From NCBI GenBank assembly GCA_018902845.1, contig JAHIPV010000016.1, positions 1 to 41,145 of the forward strand: 41,145 bases of DNA. The letters run 5' to 3'. This document shows positions 17,459 through 26,004 of this stretch, piece by piece. Numbering within the stretch: position 1 is the stretch's first letter; each line of letters starts with the position of its first letter. Below the pieces are notes generated by a model. It had not been told where the DNA came from. It made no database searches and worked only from the letters and a program-made list of their open reading frames with translations. This stretch comes from Patescibacteria group bacterium. GTDB lineage: Bacteria > Patescibacteriota > Microgenomatia > UBA12405. Position numbers and translations under genes: made by a program.

Positions 17459-18835
17459 ATGAAACAAAATCAACCTCTAAAAAAAACCATTCTTCTTCTC
17501 TTATTCCTACCTATTGTCGTTCTGGCCGTCAAAACAGTAGTCGATCTTCGCAAGGGTGCCGCCGGCATACCGGCCAACATCATAGTTAATACAAAAAGCA
17601 CCCAAGGGCCCGTTCCTTCAAACCTATGGCAAAATCTAGCTCAAGGAGGAGAAGAAGCCAAGGACATGATCCAGCCCGTTATTTCTCAAGTCAAAGCCTT
17701 ACAACCCAAACTAATCCGAGTAGATCATCTTTATGACTATTACAATGTTTACATCGGACCCGGAAATTACGACTTCTCCCGTCTCGATCAGGTAGTAAAT
17801 AGCATTCTGGCTACCGGAGCCAAGCCAATGCTCTCCATCTCCTATACTCCTGCCAACATGGCCCAAGATAACAAAGTTGCCAACCAACCCACAGACTGGA
17901 ACGAATGGAGTAACTTAGTATTTAGTACTGCCAAAAGATATTCGGTAGACAAAAAAATTTCAGGTATTTATTATGAAGTTTGGAACGAACCCGACCTCTT
18001 TGGTGGATGGCACTACGGCCGTAACCCTTCTTACTCCACCCTCTATTCATACACTGCCACCGCCATCCAAAAAGGCGCCTCCCCAATCCCTCATAAAATT
18101 GGAGGCCCCGCCATCACCGCCTACTACTCAAACTGGATAAAATCTTTGTTCAAATTATGCTCAAAAAACCATATCCCACTCGACTTTATATCATGGCATA
18201 AATACTCAAAAAACACCCAAGACTATCTAAACGATTTCGAAAACCTTAACAAAATCCTCTCCGACTACCCCCAATACTTTAATATAGAAAGACTCATTAC
18301 AGAAGTCGGTCCCAACTCCGAACCGGACATTTGGTACGACAACAAAATGTCTGGCATCCACCTCATCTCGCTCGCCACTCAGCTGTCAGGAAAAATTCAC
18401 AAAATTTTTCCATTTGAAATTATCGACGGCCCTACCAAACGCCACGACCATAGTCTTGGTTGGGGTATGATTTCTCACTCAACCAATGGCGCCAAAGAAA
18501 AACCCCGCTATTACGCCATTCAATTTTTAAACAAACTACAAGGTCAACGTCTAGCATCAACCGGTGATGGTTCCTGGGTCACCTCTCTCTCTACTAAAAA
18601 TAGCCAAACAAGCCAAGTCCTCTTGGTCAACTACGATTCCCGCAACCAACACCTCGAATCAGTCCCCGTAACTTTTCAAAACCTAATTCCGACTAAATAT
18701 CAGCTCAAAAAAACCCCATATCTAGGATCTTACACCACCAAAATCATAAATGTTACTCAATCCGTCCACACCGAAAATATCTATATGGAACCCAACACCG
18801 CCATCCTACTCGAACTAACCCCCTTGTCATTCTGA
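17459..18835 (+). CDS. Membrane-anchored glycoside hydrolase (GH39-like clan A)
   Basis: YYEVWNEPDLFGGW (acid/base NEP) and LITEVGPNSEPD (nucleophile region); start MKQNQPLKK at 17459. Confidence 0.8.
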   Translation: MKQNQPLKKTILLLLFLPIVVLAVKTVVDLRKGAAGIPANIIVNTKSTQGPVPSNLWQNLAQGGEEAKDMIQPVISQVKALQPKLIRVDHLYDYYNVYIGPGNYDFSRLDQVVNSILATGAKPMLSISYTPANMAQDNKVANQPTDWNEWSNLVFSTAKRYSVDKKISGIYYEVWNEPDLFGGWHYGRNPSYSTLYSYTATAIQKGASPIPHKIGGPAITAYYSNWIKSLFKLCSKNHIPLDFISWHKYSKNTQDYLNDFENLNKILSDYPQYFNIERLITEVGPNSEPDIWYDNKMSGIHLISLATQLSGKIHKIFPFEIIDGPTKRHDHSLGWGMISHSTNGAKEKPRYYAIQFLNKLQGQRLASTGDGSWVTSLSTKNSQTSQVLLVNYDSRNQHLESVPVTFQNLIPTKYQLKKTPYLGSYTTKIINVTQSVHTENIYMEPNTAILLELTPLSF

Positions 18836-18964
18836 GCGAAGTCGAAGAATCTAGCAAAGCGTGTATTTATTTTTGTCATTCTGAGCGAAGTCGAAGAATC
18901 TAGCAAAGCGTGTATTTATTTTTGTCATTCTGAGCGAAGTCGAAGAATCTAGCAAAGCGTGTAT
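18824..18964. repeat. Tandem repeat, 49-bp period, about 2.9 copies (TTGTCATTCTGAGCGAAGTCGAAGAATCTAGCAAAGCGTGTATTTATTT)
   Basis: Copies start at 18826, 18875 and 18924 (GTCATTC), essentially identical. Confidence 0.95.
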
Positions 18965-19236
18965 AAATCAACAAATTTTGCATTCTTAGTCCGTATTAAA
19001 CAAATTTTCTTTTCTCTTTTCCAACCTTTTATTTTTTTCTCAACTCTTATCGCATCCTCAGGATTACCAAACTCTTCATACCAAACTAATTTATATAACC
19101 GATATTTTGTTGTGAACGAATTTATATTCAGTTTATTTTTATGCTCCCAAATCCTCCTTTTTAAATCATTGGTTATCCCAATGTAAAAAACCGAACTTTT
19201 ATAATTAGTCAAAATATAAACATAATAACTTTTCAT
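18949..19236 (-). CDS. GIY-YIG nuclease family protein
   Basis: YYVYILTNYKSSVFYIGITNDLKRRIWEHK...YRLYKLVWYEEFGNPEDAIRVEKKIKGWKREKKICLI. Confidence 0.93.
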   Translation of the reverse strand: MKSYYVYILTNYKSSVFYIGITNDLKRRIWEHKNKLNINSFTTKYRLYKLVWYEEFGNPEDAIRVEKKIKGWKREKKICLIRTKNAKFVDLYTLC

Positions 19237-19254
19237 AAAATAATTTTAAATACA

Positions 19255-19298
19255 ACGTTCACTTCGTTCACTAGATCCTTCACTACGTTCAGGATGAC
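19255..19298 (-). repeat. Inverted relative of the GTCATTCTGAGCGAAG...GAATCTAGC repeat
   Basis: Reverse complement GTCATCCTGAACGTAGTGAAGGATCTAGTGAACGAAGTGAACGT aligns with the 18924 copy. Confidence 0.8.
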
Positions 19299-19300
19299 CC

Positions 19301-20389
19301 CTATCTCACAATCCTTACAATGTCTCCTACTGTCACTAGCAACAACAATCCCAGCAAAATCACCATTCCCACATTATTCACCACAACCTCAAACTTCTCA
19401 TTCACTCTTTTTTTGGTAATCATTTCATAAGCTACAAAAATCATTCTCCCGCCATCTAAAGCCGGAAATGGCAGTAAATTAACTATTGCCAAATTAACCG
19501 ATACTACTCCAAAAAAATGAATCAAGGCCAAAAATCCTTGTTCTTTTTTGATAGCACTAGTCGCTTGATACATACCAACCGGCCCACTTACATCTTTTGG
19601 AATTTGTCCCATAAATAACCCAGAAATCATCTTGTAAACCCCCCCAACTATTATCTCTCCCCAAAAATAAGCCTCCTTAAATCCAACTCCAATCCCCTTA
19701 TAAAATTGCCACCAAGGAAACTTTTTCATCTCGGTATTAGAAATCGCTACCCCCATACTTCCCTCTCCCTCTGGCGGATCCTTCCTCACTTCAACATTAT
19801 AAAGCCTCTCCTTCCCCTCATCCATTATTATCAAAATCACACTCCCACCCTTATACTTCTCCACTTCTTCGATAAGCTCCGCCGGCTTACTTATAGCTTT
19901 CCCGGCCACCTTATATATCCAAAAATCCTCTTTTAAATTAGCCTTATCGGCCGGAGAACCGCTAACAACATCAATTATTTTTACTTTTTCAGTTTCCTCA
20001 GGCAAACCCAAAACCGTATATACTCCGGCAAAAACCACCACCGCAAACACCAAATTCATCAATACTCCACCAACCACCACCAGCATTTTTTGCCATGGTT
20101 TTTTATCACAAAAAGCCCTGTCCTGAGCCTGTCGAAGGATTCTTTTCTTGTCACCCTCAGCAAAACTAGCTTCCTCCCCATACATTCTGCAAAAACCACC
20201 AATTGGCAATAAATTCAAACTAAAAACCGTCTCGCCTATTTTTTTAGAAAATATTTTAGGGGGTAAACCCAAACCAAATTCCTCCACCTTAATTCCATTC
20301 TTAATAGCCATCACAAAATGTCCAATCTCATGCACCAGCACCAAAATCGACAAAGCAACCAAAAATATTATCAAATCCATAGTCACCAA
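19301..20389 (-). CDS. rseP: RseP-type site-2 intramembrane metalloprotease (M50)
   Basis: LVHEIGHFVMA, PDZ-like middle, NLLPFPALDGGRMIF; start may be 20380. Confidence 0.92.
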   Translation of the reverse strand: MVTMDLIIFLVALSILVLVHEIGHFVMAIKNGIKVEEFGLGLPPKIFSKKIGETVFSLNLLPIGGFCRMYGEEASFAEGDKKRILRQAQDRAFCDKKPWQKMLVVVGGVLMNLVFAVVVFAGVYTVLGLPEETEKVKIIDVVSGSPADKANLKEDFWIYKVAGKAISKPAELIEEVEKYKGGSVILIIMDEGKERLYNVEVRKDPPEGEGSMGVAISNTEMKKFPWWQFYKGIGVGFKEAYFWGEIIVGGVYKMISGLFMGQIPKDVSGPVGMYQATSAIKKEQGFLALIHFFGVVSVNLAIVNLLPFPALDGGRMIFVAYEMITKKRVNEKFEVVVNNVGMVILLGLLLLVTVGDIVRIVR

Positions 20390-20449
20390 TTTACCCTAAA
20401 TTCCTAAAAATCACAACCCCCAAATCACAAATCACAAACAACGACCACT

Positions 20450-20576
20450 GTCATTGCGAGTCCCGATTAGCGGGACGTGGCAATCCCGTAGGAAATGTAA
20501 AAAACATAATTAACAATCCAACGGGATTGCCTAGCTTGCCTGCCGGTAGGTAGGTCGTAGGACTCCTCGCAATGAC
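20450..20576. repeat. MITE-like inverted-repeat unit (GTCATTGCGAGTCCCG ... CTCCTCGCAATGAC) with short tandem tail
   Basis: Terminal inverted repeats; shares GACGTGGCAATCCCGTAGGAAATGTAAAAAA with 17276-17391 in inverted orientation. Confidence 0.8.
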
Positions 20577-20626
20577 AATGCCTAGTTGTCCAGTTATCTA
20601 GTAATCCAGTAGTCTAATTTTTAAAT

Positions 20627-21178
20627 TTAATTTCTAATTTCTTTTTCTTTCTTTCCAGCTATCTCTTCAAGCCTATTCATATATTCATCGGTAAGTTTCT
20701 GTAATTCTTCCTCCATTCTCTTAAACTCATCCTCAGAAATTTCTTTTTTCTGCTTAGCATCCATCAATTTCTTCCTATTATCCCCTCTACACCCCCTCAC
20801 CATTCCTCTGGCTCCTTCCAATTTTCTGCCAAGAAGTTTCACATAATCTTCTCTTTGTTCAGTAGTCAACATCGGTAGACTCATCCGAATAATATCTCCA
20901 TCCACCACCGGATTCATTCCAATATTAGCCCCAGCAATTCCATTTTTTATCTCTTTAAGTAAACCTGCATCCCATGGCTTAAAAGTCAAAGTTCTTACAT
21001 CTGCCACCCCGATTGAACCCAGTTCAATCAATCGCATTTTCTGGCCTTCGTATACCGTCACTATCACATTCTCTATCAAAGCCGGAATTGCCCTGCCCGT
21101 TCGTATTGTTCCAATATCATCAGAAAAAAGCCCTACAATTCGGTCTAGTCTAATCTTTATCTCACCAATATCCAACAT
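20627..21178 (-). CDS. frr: Ribosome recycling factor
   Basis: DDIGTIRTGRAIPALIENVIVTVY...NPVVDGDIIRMSLPMLTTEQREDYVKLLGRKLEGAR. Confidence 0.96.
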   Translation of the reverse strand: MLDIGEIKIRLDRIVGLFSDDIGTIRTGRAIPALIENVIVTVYEGQKMRLIELGSIGVADVRTLTFKPWDAGLLKEIKNGIAGANIGMNPVVDGDIIRMSLPMLTTEQREDYVKLLGRKLEGARGMVRGCRGDNRKKLMDAKQKKEISEDEFKRMEEELQKLTDEYMNRLEEIAGKKEKEIRN

Positions 21179-21196
21179 CTAACTACCAGTATAACA

Positions 21197-21625
21197 CTAT
21201 AAAATGTTCTTGCCTCGACAAAACTGAATAAAATACCCAGGTCGAACAATCAAAACACCATACTTATCCTTAATCTTGTCAATAAAAAAATCTTTAATAT
21301 TATAACTCAGCAAAAAAGAAACCTTGCCTAACACTGCCAAAGCCAAAATATGAGCATCATTCTCATCTAACACAAAACCACCACATTCGTTCAAATCCAA
21401 AATCTTGATTTTTTTTGTTTTTTTCTTAAAACTATCCCACAAACTTTTCTGCTCTTCCCATCTAAACCTACCTCTTTTTAATACATTTTCTATTTCAATA
21501 GTCTGTTCCTTACTGCTCAAAACTTGTAATTTATCATCCAAAAACATTCTTAACAAAAAATTACCCGCACCTGTTTTAGAAATTAAACCAGCAATAATTA
21601 CATCTGAATCTAAAACAATTTTCAT
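21197..21625 (-). CDS. PIN-domain toxin
   Basis: MKIVLDSDVIIAGLISKTG...DENDAHILALAVLGKVSFLLSYNIKDF. Confidence 0.85.
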   Translation of the reverse strand: MKIVLDSDVIIAGLISKTGAGNFLLRMFLDDKLQVLSSKEQTIEIENVLKRGRFRWEEQKSLWDSFKKKTKKIKILDLNECGGFVLDENDAHILALAVLGKVSFLLSYNIKDFFIDKIKDKYGVLIVRPGYFIQFCRGKNIL

Positions 21626-21876
21626 TCCATTCTAACTTGTTTCAATACCCTGTTAATCTTATCTAAACTTTTTTCATCTTCTTTTTCCATTTTTAAAATG
21701 TCAAAATCTAAACCATTCATCAACCAGGATAACCATACGGGAGAAATACGATAAAGTCTTTTACCAATTTTTTTTGCTAAAATCTCTCCTTTGTCGATCA
21801 TTCGATAAACTGTCGCCAAATTCACTTGTAAATTATCGGCTACTTGTTCTGGTGTTAATGCTTGACTTAAATTCAT
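21622..21876 (-). CDS. Helix-turn-helix excisionase-like antitoxin
   Basis: LTPEQVADNLQVNLATVYRMIDKGEILAKKIGKRLYRI; ATGA overlap with the PIN gene. Confidence 0.8.
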   Translation of the reverse strand: MNLSQALTPEQVADNLQVNLATVYRMIDKGEILAKKIGKRLYRISPVWLSWLMNGLDFDILKMEKEDEKSLDKINRVLKQVRME

Positions 21877-21918
21877 TCTAACATATTTTAGGCTAATTCA
21901 CCCTACTTTGTCAATACT

Positions 21919-22380
21919 CTATTCTATCTCAAATCTTTCAATTCTGCCCACCTTTACATTCTCCCCACTCTTGACAATAAATTCACTTATCAAAGTCCCT
22001 ATCTTTCTCGATCCATCTTTAACATAATCCTGTTTCAACAATGCCTTATTGTCTTTTGGATCCATTGCCGCCACCTGTAAACAAAGCTCCTTGCCCAATA
22101 CCAAAAAATCACTGTTCTTAGCCACAAAATCAGTTTCACACAAAAGCTCTACCATCACTGCCAACTTTCCGGTTATATGCTCATAAGTAAAAACTTTCCC
22201 CTGATTAGTCTCCCTTCCCTCTCTTTTCTTGGCCTTTTTAAAACCCTTTTTCTTCAAAATCTCTTTAGTCAATTTTTCATCTCCATTTGCCTCTTCCAAA
22301 GCCGCCTTAATCTCCATCATTCCCAATCCCAACTCCTCTCTTAATTTCTTAACTTTTTTTATTAACTCTTTTGTATCCAT
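21919..22380 (-). CDS. tsf: Elongation factor Ts (short form)
   Basis: KLREELGLGMMEIKAALEEANGD...KLAVMVELLCETDFVAKNSDF. Confidence 0.93.
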   Translation of the reverse strand: MDTKELIKKVKKLREELGLGMMEIKAALEEANGDEKLTKEILKKKGFKKAKKREGRETNQGKVFTYEHITGKLAVMVELLCETDFVAKNSDFLVLGKELCLQVAAMDPKDNKALLKQDYVKDGSRKIGTLISEFIVKSGENVKVGRIERFEIE

Positions 22381-22476
22381 TTTCTCTTTTTCTTAATTCT
22401 TAATTTTAGTTTTGGTATTTATTTTATTTGGAAATTTAAATTTTAAATTTGTGATTTTAAAGCAATTAAAAAATAA

Positions 22477-23475
22477 TTATTTTTTAATTGCTTTACCTAT
22501 CTCTTCAACTATAATCGAAATGCTTTTAACATTATCATCATTGGCAGGAATAGCCATATCTGCCTCATCGGGATTAACATTTGAATCACAAATTCCAATT
22601 ACCTTAATCCCTTTTATCTTAGCTTCCTTAACCGCAGTTTTCTCAGCTCCCACATCAACCACAAAAATCGCTTTTGGCAAATCATTCAAACCAATCAAGC
22701 CTCCTACAATCCTTTCCAATCTGGCAACTTCTTTACGAATTACAGATCTTTCTTTCTTTGTTTTGTCAGAAAACTTTTCAGTGTCAGCACTTTCTTTCAA
22801 AAACCCGAGTTTCTCAATATTCTTTTTAATCTGATCCCAATTGGTAATAGTCCCACCCAACCATCTGTCAGTTACATAAGGCACCGAAACCTCCATTGCC
22901 ACTCTTCTTACCACTTCTCTTGCTTGCCTTTTTGTCCCCACCATTATCAACTTGTCACCCCTTTGAATCAAATTGTGGATATAGGTACAAGCAATTTCCA
23001 AAGATTTAACGGTTTTGGCCAAATCAAACACTTCCACATTATTTCTAACCCCATAAATATTTTCTCTAGCCTTTGGATGTGTCTTAGATTTTCCATGTCC
23101 CAAATGACACCCGGCCTTAAAAAGATCCTCCATCCCCACACTCAACTCATATTTTTCCTCTTTTGTCTTTTTCTTATCTTGCTTTTTACTACTTAAATCA
23201 TCATCATTTTTTTTCTTTCCACTTTTCACTACGTCATCCTGAGCCCGTCGAAGGATCTCCTCGTTCCTCTTTTTTATCTCTTCCCTTTTTTCCTTCTCTT
23301 TAGTCTTTTTATCCTTCATCACCAACTTATCTTCAGAAATCTTTTTACCAGTTCTATTTACCGTCTTTTCAACTACCTTCCCATCTTGCTTTTTACTCTC
23401 AACACCGTCATTCTGATCACCCGCAGGGTGAGAAGAATCTAGCGAAGCGTTCTTTTTTACTTTTTTCTTTTTCAT
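22477..23475 (-). CDS. rpsB: 30S ribosomal protein uS2 with about 110-aa Lys-rich N-terminal extension
   Basis: Core LFKAGCHLGHGKSKTHPKARENIYGVRNNVEVFDLAKT...RWLGGTITNW. Confidence 0.95.
   Translation of the reverse strand: MKKKKVKKNASLDSSHPAGDQNDGVESKKQDGKVVEKTVNRTGKKISEDKLVMKDKKTKEKEKREEIKKRNEEILRRAQDDVVKSGKKKNDDDLSSKKQDKKKTKEEKYELSVGMEDLFKAGCHLGHGKSKTHPKARENIYGVRNNVEVFDLAKTVKSLEIACTYIHNLIQRGDKLIMVGTKRQAREVVRRVAMEVSVPYVTDRWLGGTITNWDQIKKNIEKLGFLKESADTEKFSDKTKKERSVIRKEVARLERIVGGLIGLNDLPKAIFVVDVGAEKTAVKEAKIKGIKVIGICDSNVNPDEADMAIPANDDNVKSISIIVEEIGKAIKK
23233..23260 (+). repeat. GTCATCCTGAGCCCGTCGAAGGATCTCC repeat within rpsB
   Basis: Near-identical to 35155-35181 and related to 20117-20143. 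Confidence 0.8.
23407..23452 (+). repeat. GTCATTCTGATCACCCGCAGGGTGAGAAGAATCTAGCGAAGCG repeat within rpsB
   Basis: Same frame (GTCATTCTGA...GAAGAATCTAGC) as 18826-18956. Confidence 0.8.
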
Positions 23476-23493
23476 TTTTTTCCTTATTACTCC

Positions 23494-23525
23494 ACCGCTT
23501 ATAAATTTTAAAAAACAAAAGCGGT
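23494..23525 (-). promoter_or_regulatory. Hairpin in rpsB leader (ACCGCTT ... AAGCGGT)
   Basis: 7-bp perfect inverted repeat between extended -10 (TGGTATACT, about 23560) and rpsB start. Confidence 0.5.
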
Positions 23526-23569
23526 TTTAATTAGGGTCTTTTTAACCCAGGATTTTCTAGTATACCACA

Positions 23570-24238
23570 CTATCCCAACTTTCTCTTCAAAAACTGTCTT
23601 GCTCCTTCCCCGAAATACTCCTTTATCTCATCAATAAGCTCACTTTTATTTTTATTTAATATCAAGTGAGCCATTTTATCTAATAAAGGCGCTTTTCTAT
23701 ACGACTCACTCCAAAAAAGTCCCTCCTCAAATTCACACCCAAACTTTCTCTCAACCAAATCCAATAACTTTTTAGGGGTAAACTTTGTCTTCTTTATTAA
23801 AAAATAAATGTCAAACAAATCTTTAGGCTCATTTCGATCAATAAAAGCCAAAGTTTTATTGGCAGCGATATCATCCAAAGAATCGACCATCACTCCCTTA
23901 TATTTCACCCTCTTAACCAAAGTCTTTCGGTCATGATTATAATAAACAAACTCAACTCTCAATCCTTCTCCGCCTTCAAATCCAAACTCCCACCTGTCAT
24001 AAATCTTTTCTTCTTTAAATTTCTTTAATCCTGATCTTTTCATAAAATCATTTAACCAATCTTCTAATTCTTCGCGTCCAAACCTCTCATTGCTAAAAAA
24101 ATCAACATCTTCAGATTTTCTATGGTTCAAATATTTAACCGCCAACAAAGTTCCTCCTGACCAATAAAATTTATTTGACAAATCAGAATTAGCCAATACT
24201 TCAATCGCTAACTTTTGGTTTTTAGTCAACTCATTCAT
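23570..24238 (-). CDS. AbiEii-type nucleotidyltransferase (toxin-like)
   Basis: FYWSGGTLLAVKYLNHRKSEDVDFFS; NEPKDLFDIYFL. Confidence 0.85.
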   Translation of the reverse strand: MNELTKNQKLAIEVLANSDLSNKFYWSGGTLLAVKYLNHRKSEDVDFFSNERFGREELEDWLNDFMKRSGLKKFKEEKIYDRWEFGFEGGEGLRVEFVYYNHDRKTLVKRVKYKGVMVDSLDDIAANKTLAFIDRNEPKDLFDIYFLIKKTKFTPKKLLDLVERKFGCEFEEGLFWSESYRKAPLLDKMAHLILNKNKSELIDEIKEYFGEGARQFLKRKLG

Positions 24239-24455
24239 AACTTACCCCCAAATAATCAGATAACATTGCTCTTTTATAAGGATCCAGATACTTTCGAATC
24301 TTAAAAAAATACTTCTTTACATCGTCCTTTTTAAACCCATCATAATCACTATAATTAATCTTTCTCACCAAATACCACTCCCACTCCTCATCAGTCTTAG
24401 GCTTCCAGTTTTTAGGTAAATTATAATCCCACACCCACATACCAAATTCTACCAC
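24231..24455 (-). CDS. Small putative antitoxin partner of the AbiEii-like gene
   Basis: 8-nt overlap with the toxin-like gene; 74 aa. Confidence 0.6.
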   Translation of the reverse strand: MVEFGMWVWDYNLPKNWKPKTDEEWEWYLVRKINYSDYDGFKKDDVKKYFFKIRKYLDPYKRAMLSDYLGVSYE

Positions 24456-24458
24456 AAA

Positions 24459-25601
24459 TCACATCACAAAATCTAAAAAATTTTCTCTATTTACCAAACT
24501 CAGACTACTGCTTTTATACTTTTCCAAAAAAAGCTTCGGTTTCTTAAAACTTCGGCTATTCCACTTAAACTCAAAACCGTTCAATTTGCCTCCTCTTTCT
24601 TCAATTAAATCAATCTCTTTTTTATCATAAGTTCTCCAAAAATAATAATTCTTTCTCTCTTTTTTAACAGCATCCCTTTTCATTCTTTCCACGATCAAAA
24701 AATTCTCCCATACATTACCCTTATCATTTCTTAACTCAAAATTATTAAAATTCTTAATCAAAGCATTTCGAATACCTAAATCATAAAAATATATTTTTCT
24801 TGTTTTATTCAATTCATTCCTTAAATTACGGCTAAAAGCAGACAAACGAAAAATCACAAAACTTTTCTCCAGCAAATCTATAAACCTAACCACAGTCTTT
24901 TGATCTACTCCAACAGTATTAGCCAGCTCTGTATAAGACACTTCCTGCCCAATTTGCAAAGCCAAAGCCACTAATAATTTACGAATTTGCTCGGTATTTT
25001 TTACTTGCTGATATTCCAAAGCATCTTTATATAAATAATCTCTGGCCAGCTCCAACAAATAATCTTCTACTTCCATTTCATCAGATAAAGAAAAAGCAAC
25101 AGGATATGTGCCAAAACGCATAATTCTATCCACCCCGGTTTTAATATCCATTTCATCTTTCTTTAAATACACCTCCCCCAAGCTCAAAGGATACATAAAA
25201 AAAGTCTTTTTTCTTCCAGTCAAAGCTTCGCTAATTTTATTAGCCAAATCCAAACTGGAAGAACCACTTACCAACACTTTCTTTTTAGGCAAATAATCAA
25301 TTAATAGTTTAAGCATTGTCCCGATCTCTCTTATCCTTTGCGCTTCATCAAATACCACCAAATCATAACCGGCAACCAAAGTCTTTAATTTACTCAATCC
25401 AATCCCGCTTAAAAGACTTTTTATATCGGGGTCATCACAAGCAAAAAACTTTGTTTTCAAACCACAACCCTTTATTAATTCTTTAATCAAAGTAGTTTTT
25501 CCTACCTGCCTAGGCCCATATAACACAATTACTCTGTTTTTCTTCTGTTTTTTTTTCAACAATTCCAAAATCGGTTCATGTAAATACCTTTTTATATACA
25601 T
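24459..25601 (-). CDS. AAA+ ATPase with DUF4143-like C-terminus
   Basis: VIVLYGPRQVGKTTLIKEL...VVFDEAQRI...VLVSGSSSLDLANKISEALTGRK. Confidence 0.93.
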   Translation of the reverse strand: MYIKRYLHEPILELLKKKQKKNRVIVLYGPRQVGKTTLIKELIKGCGLKTKFFACDDPDIKSLLSGIGLSKLKTLVAGYDLVVFDEAQRIREIGTMLKLLIDYLPKKKVLVSGSSSLDLANKISEALTGRKKTFFMYPLSLGEVYLKKDEMDIKTGVDRIMRFGTYPVAFSLSDEMEVEDYLLELARDYLYKDALEYQQVKNTEQIRKLLVALALQIGQEVSYTELANTVGVDQKTVVRFIDLLEKSFVIFRLSAFSRNLRNELNKTRKIYFYDLGIRNALIKNFNNFELRNDKGNVWENFLIVERMKRDAVKKERKNYYFWRTYDKKEIDLIEERGGKLNGFEFKWNSRSFKKPKLFLEKYKSSSLSLVNRENFLDFVM

Positions 25602-25685
25602 ACTCCTATTCTATCCAACTCCCGTAATTCTGTCAAATTACAAGACTCCACTCCCGCAATTTAGCTAAATCACAAGACTCCAAAG

Positions 25686-25811
25686 CTATTTCTTTTCTAA
25701 ATGCTTTCCAATCGATCCAACAAACAACTCCTCATCTAATTTTCTATATTGATACACCAAAATATTTATCAAATCCAGCTTATTTCTCACTAATTGCTTT
25801 TTTACAGTCAT
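25686..25811 (-). CDS. 41-aa small ORF MTVKKQLVRNKLDLINILVYQYRKLDEELFVGSIGKHLEKK
   Basis: Manual translation; GGAGG five nt before ATG. Confidence 0.35.
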   Translation of the reverse strand: MTVKKQLVRNKLDLINILVYQYRKLDEELFVGSIGKHLEKK

Positions 25812-26004
25812 TTAATCCTCCAAATTTTTTAATCAGGAAACCTATCCTCCCGCCTTAGAACCAAACTTTACCGCCAAAATTATCCCTAAATCCGCATTAT
25901 TCATAACAAAATTCTACCACAAATTACAAGACTTCACTCCCGCAATACTGTCTACTACCACTTGACAAATACTCCCCCATTTTTGCAAAACACCAACAGA
26001 CACC

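Noticed and set aside
18824-18964. Possible CRISPR array (regular 49-bp repetition)
   Set aside because: The whole 49-bp unit repeats without variable spacers; tandem repeat of a dispersed GTCATTCTGA element, with no cas genes nearby
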